Of a DNA stretch of 64,000 bases, positions 17,405-25,733 are shown in pieces; within the stretch, counting starts at the first letter, position 1; the number at the start of each line of letters is the position of its first letter. Position numbers and translations under genes: made by a program. A model generated the notes under the pieces. That model was not told the DNA's origin and ran no database searches. It was given only the letters and a program-made list of their open reading frames with translations. Source of the stretch: Frigidibacter sp. SD6-1 (GTDB lineage: Bacteria > Pseudomonadota > Alphaproteobacteria > Rhodobacterales > Rhodobacteraceae); contig NZ_JARJNR010000008.1 of assembly GCF_030143255.1 (NCBI RefSeq), forward strand, positions 80,823 to 144,822, written 5' to 3'.

Positions 17405-17982
17405 CGCAACCCGTCCTCGCCCTTGACCTGCCAGACCTCGAGCCCGCCCATGCGGGAATGGACCCGTCCGCCCTTCGCCATGGCGAGGACGAAGAGGATC
17501 TCGTCGGCGCGCGGACCGTCCGGCATCTGGACGGTCATCGCATCGAAATGGCTGCGCACATAGGCGGCGTTGATATGGCCCAGAGGCACGTCGAGCGTGG
17601 CGCCCATCGCGCCCACTTTCATCGCCGAGGGCACGATGGCGCGGCTTTCGCCGAGGCGCTCGCGCATCGCATAGCCGCCCGGCACATGCCAGAGCGCGCC
17701 ATGTTCGGCCTCTCCGCCCGCGCCGACGATCGCCCCCTTGCCATAGGCGTCGATCCCCTGCGGCCCGCCGAGCGCGGCGATCAGCCGGTCGGTCATCATC
17801 AGGCCGAGGGGCTTGAGGGTCTCCATCGCCGGTTGCAGGTCGGGCGCGTAGCGGCCCGAGAACGGGTTGGCGCAGAGCGCGAGGATCGCCGCCCGGCCGC
17901 GCGGCGGGTCGGCGGGCGGGCCGCCGTCATGGTGGACTTCCTCGATCAGGATCGAGAGTTTGCGCAGGGCGAAGTCAGGCAA
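17401..17982 (-). CDS. DUF1185 / amino acid synthesis (AA_synth) family protein
   Basis: This 193-residue protein has the family-typical IRK-like start (FALRKLSILIEEVHHDGG), the segment AILALCANPFSGRYAPDL and KGGRVHSRMGGL near the C-terminus. The Pfam name is historical and no reaction is firmly known. The start appears to be TTG at 17982, since AAAGGAG sits eight bases upstream and no ATG is suitably placed. It overlaps the UPF0280 gene by eight bases and is followed without a gap by the membrane protein. In this operon type it accompanies UPF0280 and Mo-hydroxylase genes, implying a role in heterocycle catabolism. Confidence 0.8.
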   Translation of the reverse strand: MPDFALRKLSILIEEVHHDGGPPADPPRGRAAILALCANPFSGRYAPDLQPAMETLKPLGLMMTDRLIAALGGPQGIDAYGKGAIVGAGGEAEHGALWHVPGGYAMRERLGESRAIVPSAMKVGAMGATLDVPLGHINAAYVRSHFDAMTVQMPDGPRADEILFVLAMAKGGRVHSRMGGLEVWQVKGEDGLR

Positions 17983-18907
17983 GGGTCAGCTCCTTTCGGG
18001 CAAGGGTTTCGCCGCCTTTGGCGGCGATCCGCCGGGGAGGGCGCTGCCCTCCCCGGACCCCACCCGGGATATTTGTGAACGAAAGAGAGAGGGAAACGGA
18101 AGGGGAAAGCGTCCGGATCCGGCCCTGAAGGCAGAGCGCGGCGGCTATGATCAGCCTTCGGGATTGCAGGGCGCGGGCGCAGCGCAGGCCGTTTTCCAGG
18201 GCGCTGTCGCAGTCGGTCGCGCCAAGCCTGCCGACGCCGGTCGTGACGAGGCGGGTGCCGAGATCGCTGTCGGCCTTGATCTGGGCGGCCGGTTGGCGGG
18301 TGATCGCCGGATGGCCGGGCAGGTCGACGGCATTGGCGATGATCGTGGCGGCGGCATCGGCCATCGCTGCGGTGGGTGCAAGGATAGTGGCCGCATCGGC
18401 GATGCCGAGCGAGAAGGAGCGGCCCCGCCAGCCCGAGGTGGCGATGCCGCGCACCGGATCGTCATGGCTGATCGTGACGCGGTCCGGCAGGCCCGCGCGG
18501 GCGGCGATGGCGGCAGTCAGGCTCTCGCCCGGCGTGAGGTAAAGCGCGATGTCGCCGCCGTTGTTCACATAGGCCCTGGTGATGCCCGGCCCGGCGAGCG
18601 AAGCGAGCACCTCGTCGGCGACCGCGCCCGCGACAGCGGCCATCGGCGTGATGAAGGCGGGCCGGTAGGGCCGGACGGCCGCCGCCATCGCCCGGGCGAC
18701 CCGCCCGCTCACAGGCGCCCCGTCCGAGGCGCGAAGCGCCGGAAGTTCCGCGACGAGCAGGGCGAGGAGCGGCTCGAACGCGGCCCAGGCCCGGGTGTAG
18801 GCGGCGCGGACAGCATCCGGCGCGCCCCAGGCCTCGACGATCAGATCCATCGGCCCGTGCTGCAGGTGCAGGCGACCATCAGGCAGAAGGCGGGCGGTGG
18901 CGGTCAT
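17975..18907 (-). CDS. UPF0280 family protein with C-terminal tail encoded by an intergenic repeat
   Basis: The 310-residue protein has the ApbE-like UPF0280 features AVAGAVADEVLASLAG, AYVNNGGDIALYL, GIATSGWRGRSFSLGIADAAT and IANAVDLPGHPAITR. The family is related to flavin transferases, but its function is unproven. ATG at 18907 overlaps the reductase stop (ATGA). About the last 37 residues, after LSLSLSF, are translated from a GC hairpin repeat of the kind normally found between genes (18007-18085). They are unlikely to be functional. The gene reaches the next start without another stop, so the element seems to have extended the frame. Confidence 0.82.
   Translation of the reverse strand: MTATARLLPDGRLHLQHGPMDLIVEAWGAPDAVRAAYTRAWAAFEPLLALLVAELPALRASDGAPVSGRVARAMAAAVRPYRPAFITPMAAVAGAVADEVLASLAGPGITRAYVNNGGDIALYLTPGESLTAAIAARAGLPDRVTISHDDPVRGIATSGWRGRSFSLGIADAATILAPTAAMADAAATIIANAVDLPGHPAITRQPAAQIKADSDLGTRLVTTGVGRLGATDCDSALENGLRCARALQSRRLIIAAALCLQGRIRTLSPSVSLSLSFTNIPGGVRGGQRPPRRIAAKGGETLARKELTLA
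18007..18085. repeat. Rhodobacteraceae-type GC hairpin element, copy B (inside a reading frame)
   Basis: A perfect 11-bp stem (18032-18042 with 18046-18056) with loop GCT is followed by an ACCCGGGATATTT-type tail and GAACGAAAG. It matches the plan of the copies at 7012 and 20372. This copy lies within the 3' part of the UPF0280 frame and just before the AAAGGAG ribosome site of the DUF1185 gene. There the hairpin could affect translation as well as mRNA decay. Confidence 0.65.
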
Positions 18908-20349
18908 TCGTCGCCCCCCGGCCAGCTTTCAAGGCGCCCGGCCGTGGCATATTCGCCCCCGGTCTCGGCAATCTCTTCGAGCGAGCGGATCGCGCCCTCG
19001 TGCCCGCCAAGCGCCACATAGGCCTCGCGCGCGAGGGTGAATTCGAGCGGCGCGACGAGGGCCGGGGTCGGCACATAGCCGAAGGCGCCGCGTGGCAGGC
19101 GGGTGACATCGACCATGAAGGTGATGCCGCCGCCCGGCCAGACAAAGCAGGGCGCGCCGCCCGAGGTCAGCCGCGTCTCGCGGCCCTGCACCGAGCGGGT
19201 CAGGCGCACCGGGTTCCGCGTGACGCCGGCCCTGAGCGAGCCGCCTGCCCCGCCCATGAAAAGAACCGTGCAAAGCGAGGGTTCGCAATTCTCGTCAATG
19301 AGCCGCACCGTCGCCTGCAGGGTTTCGGGCAGAGGCTGGCGCACCGGCTGCAGCGCCGCGTCCAGGACGTAATAGGCATATTCCTCGCCGGTGGTGGAGA
19401 CCATGAGGAGCGTGAGCCCCGGCCGCGCGCCGCGCTTGGCCTCCCAGGGACCGAGGATTTCCAATGGGTCGGTGATGCAGGTGCCGCCCCAGCCGAGGCC
19501 GGGTTCGGAGACGCGGAAATAGCGGCCGGGGGTGGATCTGTGGCCCTTGACCCTGATGCCCGTGGCCTGCCAGCCCAGAACCTTGCCCGCCTGATGTTCC
19601 GACACGACCCCGGTGATATGGTCGTCGACCACGACGACCTCGTCGACCAGCCCCTGCCATTGCGCGGCGAACATGCCGATGGTCGCGGACCCGCAGCCGA
19701 CCCGCATCCGGTGCTCTTCCCTGCCGTCGACGACGGGCGCGCGGCCCGCCTGGACGATGACCGTCGAGCCGCCGTCGATGGCGAGCGTCACGGCCTCGCC
19801 GTTGCAGAGCGCCAGCAGCGCGGCGCAGGTCACCCGGCCCTCGGGCTTCGACCCGCCGGTCAGGTGGTGGACACCGCCGAGCGACAGCATCTGGCTGCCG
19901 TATTCGGCGGTGGTGACATGGCCTATGGGTTCGCCGTCGGCCCGGACCGTGGCGCCTTCGGGGCCGAGGAAGCGGTCGGTGTCGATCTTCACCTTGACGC
20001 CGCAGTAGGAAAATATCGCCTCGGTCACGACCGTGACCATGTCGGCCCCCTCGATGCGGGACGAGACGATGAAGGGCGCAGGCTTGTAGTCCGGGTAAGT
20101 GGTCCCTGCACCGATGCCGGTCACGAAGGCGTCGGCCGGGCGGATGATCTCGCCGTCCCAGGCGGGGCCCGCGAAGGGCACGATCCGGCCGCCCTGTTCC
20201 AGCGTCCTCGACAGGATCGTGACGGGATCGCAGCGCACGATCCGGCCCCGGTCGTTGGCATAGCGGTCGCAGGCGCCGGTCTGACCGGGCGCGATGTAGC
20301 ACATCACCGGGCAGGCATCGCAGCGGATCTTTTCGGCGGGGTCGCTCAT
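18904..20349 (-). CDS. 6-hydroxynicotinate reductase-like iron-sulfur protein
   Basis: The 481-residue protein begins MSDPAEKIRCDACPVMC. Cys10, Cys13, Cys17 and Cys27 form a cluster-binding pattern near the N-terminus. The rest matches proteins annotated as 6-hydroxynicotinate reductase, known from Eubacterium barkeri. That enzyme uses reduced ferredoxin to make 1,4,5,6-tetrahydro-6-oxonicotinate. ATG at 20349 is chosen because the upstream extension runs through a repeat element. It is cytoplasmic and lies between the Mo hydroxylase and the UPF0280 gene. The reaction here is inferred from family and context; another N-heterocycle is possible. Confidence 0.75.
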   Translation of the reverse strand: MSDPAEKIRCDACPVMCYIAPGQTGACDRYANDRGRIVRCDPVTILSRTLEQGGRIVPFAGPAWDGEIIRPADAFVTGIGAGTTYPDYKPAPFIVSSRIEGADMVTVVTEAIFSYCGVKVKIDTDRFLGPEGATVRADGEPIGHVTTAEYGSQMLSLGGVHHLTGGSKPEGRVTCAALLALCNGEAVTLAIDGGSTVIVQAGRAPVVDGREEHRMRVGCGSATIGMFAAQWQGLVDEVVVVDDHITGVVSEHQAGKVLGWQATGIRVKGHRSTPGRYFRVSEPGLGWGGTCITDPLEILGPWEAKRGARPGLTLLMVSTTGEEYAYYVLDAALQPVRQPLPETLQATVRLIDENCEPSLCTVLFMGGAGGSLRAGVTRNPVRLTRSVQGRETRLTSGGAPCFVWPGGGITFMVDVTRLPRGAFGYVPTPALVAPLEFTLAREAYVALGGHEGAIRSLEEIAETGGEYATAGRLESWPGGDE

Positions 20350-20371
20350 GCCAGGTGTCCCGTGCGCTGTC

Positions 20372-20431
20372 CGCCGGGCGGGGACGCCGCCCCCGCACCC
20401 CCGGGAGTATTTGGGCAAAGAAGAAGGATCA
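20372..20431. repeat. Rhodobacteraceae-type GC hairpin element, copy C
   Basis: This element has a GC-rich inverted repeat (GGGCGG with CCGCCC), then CACCCCCGGGAGTATTT and a GGGCAAAGAAGAAGG tail. It fills the gap between the Mo-hydroxylase stop (20429) and the reductase start (20349). It is oriented like copies A and B: read along the minus-strand genes it follows a stop codon. Confidence 0.6.
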
Positions 20432-23125
20432 TGCGTCTTCTCCCTTCATGGCGGCCAGAAGCCGGTGCGGCAGGACCGGCAGGCGGGACGGCAGGGCGCC
20501 GGTGGCATGGCGGATGGCGTTCAGGATCGCGGGCGCGGTCGGGATGAGCACATGTTCGCCGAGGCCCTTGGCGCCGAACGGGCCTTCGGGGTGCGCGACC
20601 TCGACGATCAGGCTCTCGATCGGTGGCACATCGCCGGTCGTGGGGATGAGATAGTCGTGCAGGTTCTCGGTCCGGCCGGGGATGTAATCCTCCATCAGCG
20701 CCATGCCGATGCCCTGGGCGATGCCGCCCTCGATCTGGCCCTCGACCAGGGTGGGGTTGATGGCGCGGCCGACGTCATGGGCGGCGGTGATCTTGAGAAG
20801 CTTCACCCTACCGAGGCCCGTGTCGACCGTGAGTTCCACCATCTGCGCGCCATAGCCGTAGACGGCGTAGGGCCTGCCCTGCCCATTGTCGTCGAGCGCC
20901 GTGGTGGGCGGATCGTAGGTCTCTTCCGCCGACAGGACATAGCCCCGCGCATCGGAGGGCAGGCGCGAGAGGTCGATGCTGCCGCTGGCGGACCCGAGCA
21001 GCGGGCCGTCGAGGCTCAGGCGCGCATCGTCCCCCCAGTTTCCAAGCCGCAGGATCAGGGCGCGGAGCGTGCGGGCGGCCGCCTCGGCGGCGCGACCCGT
21101 CACATAGGTCTGGCGCGAGGCCGAGGTCTTGCCCGCGTCGGGCGACAGCGCCGTGTCGGGGCCGACGAGGGTGAATTTCCCGACCGGCAGGCCGAGCGCC
21201 TCGGCCGCGATCTGGGTGATGACGGTATTGGAGCCCTGCCCGATGTCGGTCGCGCCCTGATGCAGGACGAGGCGCCCTTCGGGCGTCAGGCCGATGCGGA
21301 TGGTCGAGGGGTTCGGCAGCGAAGTGTTGCCGCAGCCATACCAGCAGGAGGCAAGTCCGACGCCGCGACGTGTCTGGCCATCCGGGGCCGCAGCGGCGTC
21401 GGCCAGCGCGCGCGTCCAGTGCGGGCGAAGGGCCGTGAGGCACGCGTGGATGCCCGTCGCCTCCATCACCTGGCCGGTCGCCGAGAGGTCACCGTCGCAG
21501 AGCGCGTTCCTGAGCCGGAACTCCAGCCGGTCGATGCCCGCCTTCTCGGCAAGCCGGTCATAGAGCGTTTCCTGCATCACCGCCGCCTGCGGCACGCCAA
21601 AGCCCCGGAAAGCGCCGGATACCGGGCCATTTGTATGGATCGCCCGCGCCCGGGCACGGACATGCGGAGTGCGGTAGGGGCCGGTCGCGTGGACCGGGAC
21701 CCGGTTCGCGACCGTCGGCCCCCAGCTCGAATAGGCGCCGGTGTTGAAGATGCCATCGAAGTCGAGCGCGGTGATGCGCCCCTGCGCATCGCAGCCGAGG
21801 CGCGCGGAGATCGAGGCCGGATGACGCTTGGTGGTCGACACCATGCTTTCGGTCCGGCTGTAGATCATCCGGGAGGGTCGACCGGTCTTCAGTGTGACGA
21901 GGCCAAGAAGCGGCTGCACCGAGATATCGAGTTTCGAGCCGAAGCCACCGCCGACGGCAGACGGGATGATCCGTACCCGGTCGGGCGGCAGGCCAAGGAT
22001 TGCGGCCGTATCGTCGCGGTCCATGTAGGGCGCCTGGGTGCAGGCGCGGATGACGAGTATGTCGCCGTCCATCCAGGCCGCACCCGCCTCCGGCTCGATA
22101 TAGGCATGTTCGACGAAGGCGGTCTCGACATGGCCCTCGACCACATGGGCGGAGGCGGCGAGCGCGGCCCCGGCATCGCCGCGCCGCACATAGCCTTGCG
22201 TCAGCTGGTTGCCCGGGCGGGCGCCATGGATAAGCGCGCCCTTGATCGCCACGACCGGATCGGTAAGCGCAGTCCGTTCGGTCCAGTGGATCGGAAACTC
22301 CGAGAGATCGGGATCGGAACCGTCATCCTCGAAGGCCACGAGCGCGACCGCCTCGCCCCGGAAACGCGCGGTCCCCTCGGCGAGCGCCGGCTGGTCGGCA
22401 AAGGCCGGGATCACGCCGAAGGCATTGCGGCCCGGTATGTCGGCGGCGGTGAAGACATGGGCGGCGCCCGGCCGTGCGGCCAGCCAGGCCGCAAGATCGC
22501 CAAAGGCGAAGGCCGCATGGGGAAAGGGAGAGCGCACGGCTTTCAGAAGAAGCCCGCCCCTCTGCCAGATATCCGCGCCGAACCGGTCGCTTCCCGCGAC
22601 CTTCGGGCCGCCGTCCAGCCGCAAGGTCCGCTCGCCAACCCCGCCCCGGACCTGATCCGGGGCCTCCCGGCCTCCACCTGCTCCGGCGTCAAGGACCGCG
22701 GCAATGATCTTCTGATAGCCGGTGCAGCGGCAGAGCACACCACCAAGCGCCTCCTCGACCTCCGGTCTTCCCGGCGCGGCTCGCTCGGCGAGAAGCGCGC
22801 GGGCTGCCATCAGCATGCCAGGCGTGCAGATGCCGCATTGCGCCGCGCCGTGGCGCAGGAAGGCGGCGCGCAGCCGGTCGAGGACCGGGTCCTCCGCCTC
22901 GACGGTCTGCACGTCGCTGCCCCGGACCCGTGCGGCTGGCGTGAGACAGGCGCAGTGCGCCGCGCCGTCGATCAGCACCGTACAGGCGCCGCAATCGCCC
23001 GCGTCGCAGCCGACCTTGGTGCCGGTCAGGCCGCAGTCCTCGCGCAGGACCTCAGACAGGCGCCGCGTCGGTGCGGTTGCGACGGCGACGGGGGCACCAT
23101 TGAGGGTAAAGCGCACCTCAGCCAT
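20429..23125 (-). CDS. Xanthine dehydrogenase-family Mo hydroxylase, 2Fe-2S and molybdopterin domains fused
   Basis: The 898-residue protein has an N-terminal 2Fe-2S ferredoxin domain (Cys40, Cys45, Cys48, Cys60 in CDAGDCGACTVL context). A second 2Fe-2S domain has CGICTPGM and CRCTGYQ. The large molybdenum-cofactor domain ends with the active-site Glu motif GAKGLGEHVLIPTAPA. The iron-sulfur and Mo modules are usually separate small and large subunits; here they are one chain with a separate FAD subunit. It should hydroxylate an N-heteroaromatic ring next to nitrogen, using water. ATG at 23125 overlaps the FAD-subunit stop by eight bases. It is cytoplasmic, as no signal peptide is present. Confidence 0.9.
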   Translation of the reverse strand: MAEVRFTLNGAPVAVATAPTRRLSEVLREDCGLTGTKVGCDAGDCGACTVLIDGAAHCACLTPAARVRGSDVQTVEAEDPVLDRLRAAFLRHGAAQCGICTPGMLMAARALLAERAAPGRPEVEEALGGVLCRCTGYQKIIAAVLDAGAGGGREAPDQVRGGVGERTLRLDGGPKVAGSDRFGADIWQRGGLLLKAVRSPFPHAAFAFGDLAAWLAARPGAAHVFTAADIPGRNAFGVIPAFADQPALAEGTARFRGEAVALVAFEDDGSDPDLSEFPIHWTERTALTDPVVAIKGALIHGARPGNQLTQGYVRRGDAGAALAASAHVVEGHVETAFVEHAYIEPEAGAAWMDGDILVIRACTQAPYMDRDDTAAILGLPPDRVRIIPSAVGGGFGSKLDISVQPLLGLVTLKTGRPSRMIYSRTESMVSTTKRHPASISARLGCDAQGRITALDFDGIFNTGAYSSWGPTVANRVPVHATGPYRTPHVRARARAIHTNGPVSGAFRGFGVPQAAVMQETLYDRLAEKAGIDRLEFRLRNALCDGDLSATGQVMEATGIHACLTALRPHWTRALADAAAAPDGQTRRGVGLASCWYGCGNTSLPNPSTIRIGLTPEGRLVLHQGATDIGQGSNTVITQIAAEALGLPVGKFTLVGPDTALSPDAGKTSASRQTYVTGRAAEAAARTLRALILRLGNWGDDARLSLDGPLLGSASGSIDLSRLPSDARGYVLSAEETYDPPTTALDDNGQGRPYAVYGYGAQMVELTVDTGLGRVKLLKITAAHDVGRAINPTLVEGQIEGGIAQGIGMALMEDYIPGRTENLHDYLIPTTGDVPPIESLIVEVAHPEGPFGAKGLGEHVLIPTAPAILNAIRHATGALPSRLPVLPHRLLAAMKGEDA

Positions 23126-23972
23126 GCGGCCCTCCCGCAAGCGCGCCCACCGTTCGGCGCACCAGTTCGGTCGCGGCTTCCAGCCGATAGGCCGCCGTTG
23201 CCCGCACATCGTCGATGGGCGAGAGCGCCGCCGCGACATCGCTGGCCCGCACCTGTCCCGCCGCCCCGGCGAGCGCTGCACCTTCCAGCGCCGCCTCGAC
23301 CGCGGGAAGGCGCCGCGCCACCGGCGCGCAGGAACCCACCGCGATCCGCGCAAGCGCGATACGGCCCTCTCGTTCCAGAAGCCGGACGGCAACCGACGCT
23401 ATCGAGATCACAAGGTACTTCCGCGCGCCGAGTTTCAGGAAGTGCGACCGCCCCATCAGCGCGGGGCGCGGGATTTGGACGGCCACCAGAAGCTCCCCGG
23501 ACGCGCGCGCGGTGCGGCGCGGGCCGGTGATGAAATCGCCGAGCGCAAGGCGGCGCACGCCCGCCTGCGACGCAAGCTCCACCTCCGCCTCCAGTGCCAG
23601 GAGAGGCGGCACGCCATCGGCGGCGGGCGAGGCATTGCACAGGTTCCCGCCGATCGTGCCCGCGTTCTGTATCTGCCGTCCCCCGACCTCGCGCGCGGCC
23701 TCCTGCAAAGCCGCAAGCGCGGGCGGCAGGCGGGCGGTTGCAATCTCGGCCCAGGTGGTTCCGGCGCCGATCCGCAGACCGTCGCGACCCGAGATGATGC
23801 CGGAAAGGTCTTCGATGGCAGACAGGTCGAGGATATTGCCGCCCAGCGAGCGGCCGCCCGTGGCCGGATAAAGGTCCGTTCCTCCGGCCAGAGGCGTCCA
23901 GCCGCCCCGCGCCAGAAGCTGCAGCGCGCCGGTCAGGCTTTCTGGCCGTTCATATGCCGCCTCGCCCGCCAT
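23118..23972 (-). CDS. FAD-binding subunit of xanthine dehydrogenase-family Mo hydroxylase (CoxM-like)
   Basis: The 284-residue protein has the FAD-site motifs LAGGTDLYP and the glycine-rich NAGTIGGNLCNASPAADG, the PCMH-type flavin domain of CoxM/XdhA-like subunits. The C-terminal CO-dehydrogenase flavoprotein domain follows. It passes electrons from the iron-sulfur clusters to an acceptor. It is the first gene of the operon running to 16028. A perfect palindrome sits 30 bases before its ATG, midway to the divergent MarR gene. Confidence 0.9.
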   Translation of the reverse strand: MAGEAAYERPESLTGALQLLARGGWTPLAGGTDLYPATGGRSLGGNILDLSAIEDLSGIISGRDGLRIGAGTTWAEIATARLPPALAALQEAAREVGGRQIQNAGTIGGNLCNASPAADGVPPLLALEAEVELASQAGVRRLALGDFITGPRRTARASGELLVAVQIPRPALMGRSHFLKLGARKYLVISIASVAVRLLEREGRIALARIAVGSCAPVARRLPAVEAALEGAALAGAAGQVRASDVAAALSPIDDVRATAAYRLEAATELVRRTVGALAGGPHG

Positions 23973-24001
23973 CCGTTCAGCCCCTCCCCGGGCCCCGGAT
24001 C

Positions 24002-24015
24002 ATTTGCATGCAAAT
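24002..24015. promoter_or_regulatory. Candidate MarR operator between divergent genes
   Basis: ATTTGCATGCAAAT is a perfect 14-bp palindrome in the 72-base gap between the Mo-hydroxylase operon and the MarR gene. It is almost equidistant from both start codons. A perfect inverted repeat in this position is the usual arrangement for a MarR-type repressor controlling its own gene and the divergent catabolic operon. Confidence 0.65.
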
Positions 24016-24044
24016 TATCCTGCGCCGACCCTGCCCTTCTGTCA

Positions 24045-24542
24045 ATGATCGAAGAGCACGCTTCCCCTACCCTCGCCCGCGGAAAGCTTGCGCGCAAGAC
24101 CGCGAGCGATTATGCCCCTGCCATGGCGACGGAAAAGAGCTACATCCTCGACGACCAGATCGGGTTCGTGCTGCGCCGCGTGACCCAGCGCCATCTGGCG
24201 ATCTTCACCGATGCGATCCCCGAGGTCACGACCACCCAGTTCGCGACCCTCGCGAAACTGGCCGAAATGGGCCCCCTGTCGCAAAACCTTCTCGGCCGTT
24301 TGACGGCCATGGATGCCGCAACCATCAAGGGTGTCGTCGACCGGCTGCGAAAGCAGGGCCTTATTGAAACCACCGCCGATCCCGACGACCGCCGCCGCCT
24401 GACTGTCAGCCTGACCGAGGCGGGCCGCGCGCTTTTCGAACGCTCCCTGCCCGCTGCCCATGCGATCACCGCCCGCACCCTCGCCCCCCTGAGCGAAGAG
24501 GAGCGACAGGCTCTGCTCGCCATCCTTCTCAAACTCGCCTGA
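24045..24542 (+). CDS. MarR family transcriptional regulator (NicR-like context)
   Basis: The 165-residue protein has a winged helix-turn-helix. The recognition region is LGRLTAMDAATIKGVVDRL, followed by the wing DPDDRRRLTVSLTEAG, both characteristic of MarR. ATG at 24045 is used; ATG at 24123 (MATEKSYILDDQ) is a weaker alternative. It is transcribed away from the Mo-hydroxylase operon with a palindromic operator between. NicR, a MarR repressor of nicotinate degradation that senses 6-hydroxynicotinate, is a reasonable analogue given the neighbouring reductase. The ligand here is inferred only. Confidence 0.88.
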   Translation: MIEEHASPTLARGKLARKTASDYAPAMATEKSYILDDQIGFVLRRVTQRHLAIFTDAIPEVTTTQFATLAKLAEMGPLSQNLLGRLTAMDAATIKGVVDRLRKQGLIETTADPDDRRRLTVSLTEAGRALFERSLPAAHAITARTLAPLSEEERQALLAILLKLA

Positions 24543-24659
24543 GCCGCACGAAAAGCGGGTGACGGGCCGATTGCATCTGGCATAAGATTTCGCCCGACGG
24601 GTCTGGAATTGCGCCGTGTCCCGACGATATTGTGAATACGTTTAACATGAGGGAGCCCC

Positions 24660-25730
24660 ATGGCCGACTTCAACGCCCAGATCCTCGAAAGCCAGAAGCA
24701 GGTCGCCGAGGCCCAATCGAAAATCTCCGACCTGACCGCGCGGATCGACGCGGCGCGCCGCAATGTCGCGAACGGTCAGGCCATCGACATCGCCAATGCG
24801 ACGCTTGAGGATGTCCACAAGCATGTCGATGTGATGAACGCCAATATCGCCGAGCTGATCATGGGGCTTGACGATGTGACGGCAGGCTTTTCCAAGGATT
24901 TCGACGCGATGCGGTCGAAAACCGGGTGGGAAAGCTTCATCGGCATCTTCTCCTCGGCCAAATCGGAATCGCTCCGCCAGGAACGGCTGCGCACGGCGAG
25001 CGTGGATGAGAAACTGCAGGATCTGATCGCCAAGTCCGACACGATCGTGAAGCTTCTGGAAAACCAGCTTGCAACGTTGAACGACCACAAGGCGCGCGTC
25101 GAGAAGAACCTGACCGAGACGTTGACCGACCGGGAAACGACCGTGGGCGAGCTGGAGCAGGTGCGCGCGATGCTGCAGGGGATGGACCCCAGGATCATCG
25201 AGCTGGAGAACAAGATTTCCGTGGAAACCGACGCCGCCGCCCGCACGCGGCTGGAAAGCGATCTGGCCGAACTGAACAAGCAGCATAATGCGCTGGTGCA
25301 GGAAGAACAGGTCAAGGTCGCGAAATCCCAGACGCTGGAGCGCTATATCGAGACCGGCAAGACCTGGGTGGATTCGCTTCAGAACCAGGCGGCGACCCAG
25401 ATGGTGCTGATCAACAAGCTGCAGACCGACACAAAGCAGCGCGTGGTCCTTTATGACGCGCTGACGAAATCGCTGAAGACCGCCCAGCAGCAGGACGTGG
25501 CCCACCGGATCAACGAGATCGGGGTCGAGACCGACAAGGAAGCGCAGGCGGCGATGGCCGCGATCGGCGCGGCCACCAACGACCGGATGGCCGACATGCT
25601 GGAACGCCACGAGGGCGACATGGTCTTTGCCCGCAAGGTGCTGGAGGAAAAGGCCAAGGCCGACGAGCGGTTCGCCCGGCGGTTCCAGGCGATCGTCGAG
25701 AAGCACGACAAGAATCTGTATGGCGGGTGA
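24660..25730 (+). CDS. Predicted coiled-coil protein of unknown function
   Basis: The 356-residue soluble protein begins MADFNAQILESQKQVAEAQS. It is rich in Ala, Glu, Gln, Lys and Leu with heptad-like spacing over nearly all its length, and has one short hydrophobic aromatic break (GWESFIGIFSSAKSE, about residue 90). The look recalls TelA/toxic-anion-resistance and cell-envelope scaffold proteins, but I cannot place it in a family. The ATG is preceded by GAGGGAGCCCC. The next gene starts four bases after its stop, and both precede a GT-C-like gene and an AAA ATPase, forming one apparent operon. Confidence 0.8.
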   Translation: MADFNAQILESQKQVAEAQSKISDLTARIDAARRNVANGQAIDIANATLEDVHKHVDVMNANIAELIMGLDDVTAGFSKDFDAMRSKTGWESFIGIFSSAKSESLRQERLRTASVDEKLQDLIAKSDTIVKLLENQLATLNDHKARVEKNLTETLTDRETTVGELEQVRAMLQGMDPRIIELENKISVETDAAARTRLESDLAELNKQHNALVQEEQVKVAKSQTLERYIETGKTWVDSLQNQAATQMVLINKLQTDTKQRVVLYDALTKSLKTAQQQDVAHRINEIGVETDKEAQAAMAAIGAATNDRMADMLERHEGDMVFARKVLEEKAKADERFARRFQAIVEKHDKNLYGG

Positions 25731-25733
25731 TCC

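Noticed and set aside
20348..23530. Long plus-strand open frame of 1060 codons opposite the Mo-hydroxylase gene
   Set aside because: Its translation has no recognisable domains and is a typical high-GC antisense shadow; the minus strand has clear 2Fe-2S and Mo-cofactor motifs.
22722..24044. MarR protein extended to 606 residues upstream
   Set aside because: The upstream part lies antisense to the Mo-hydroxylase and FAD-subunit genes; only the last 165 residues form the MarR domain.
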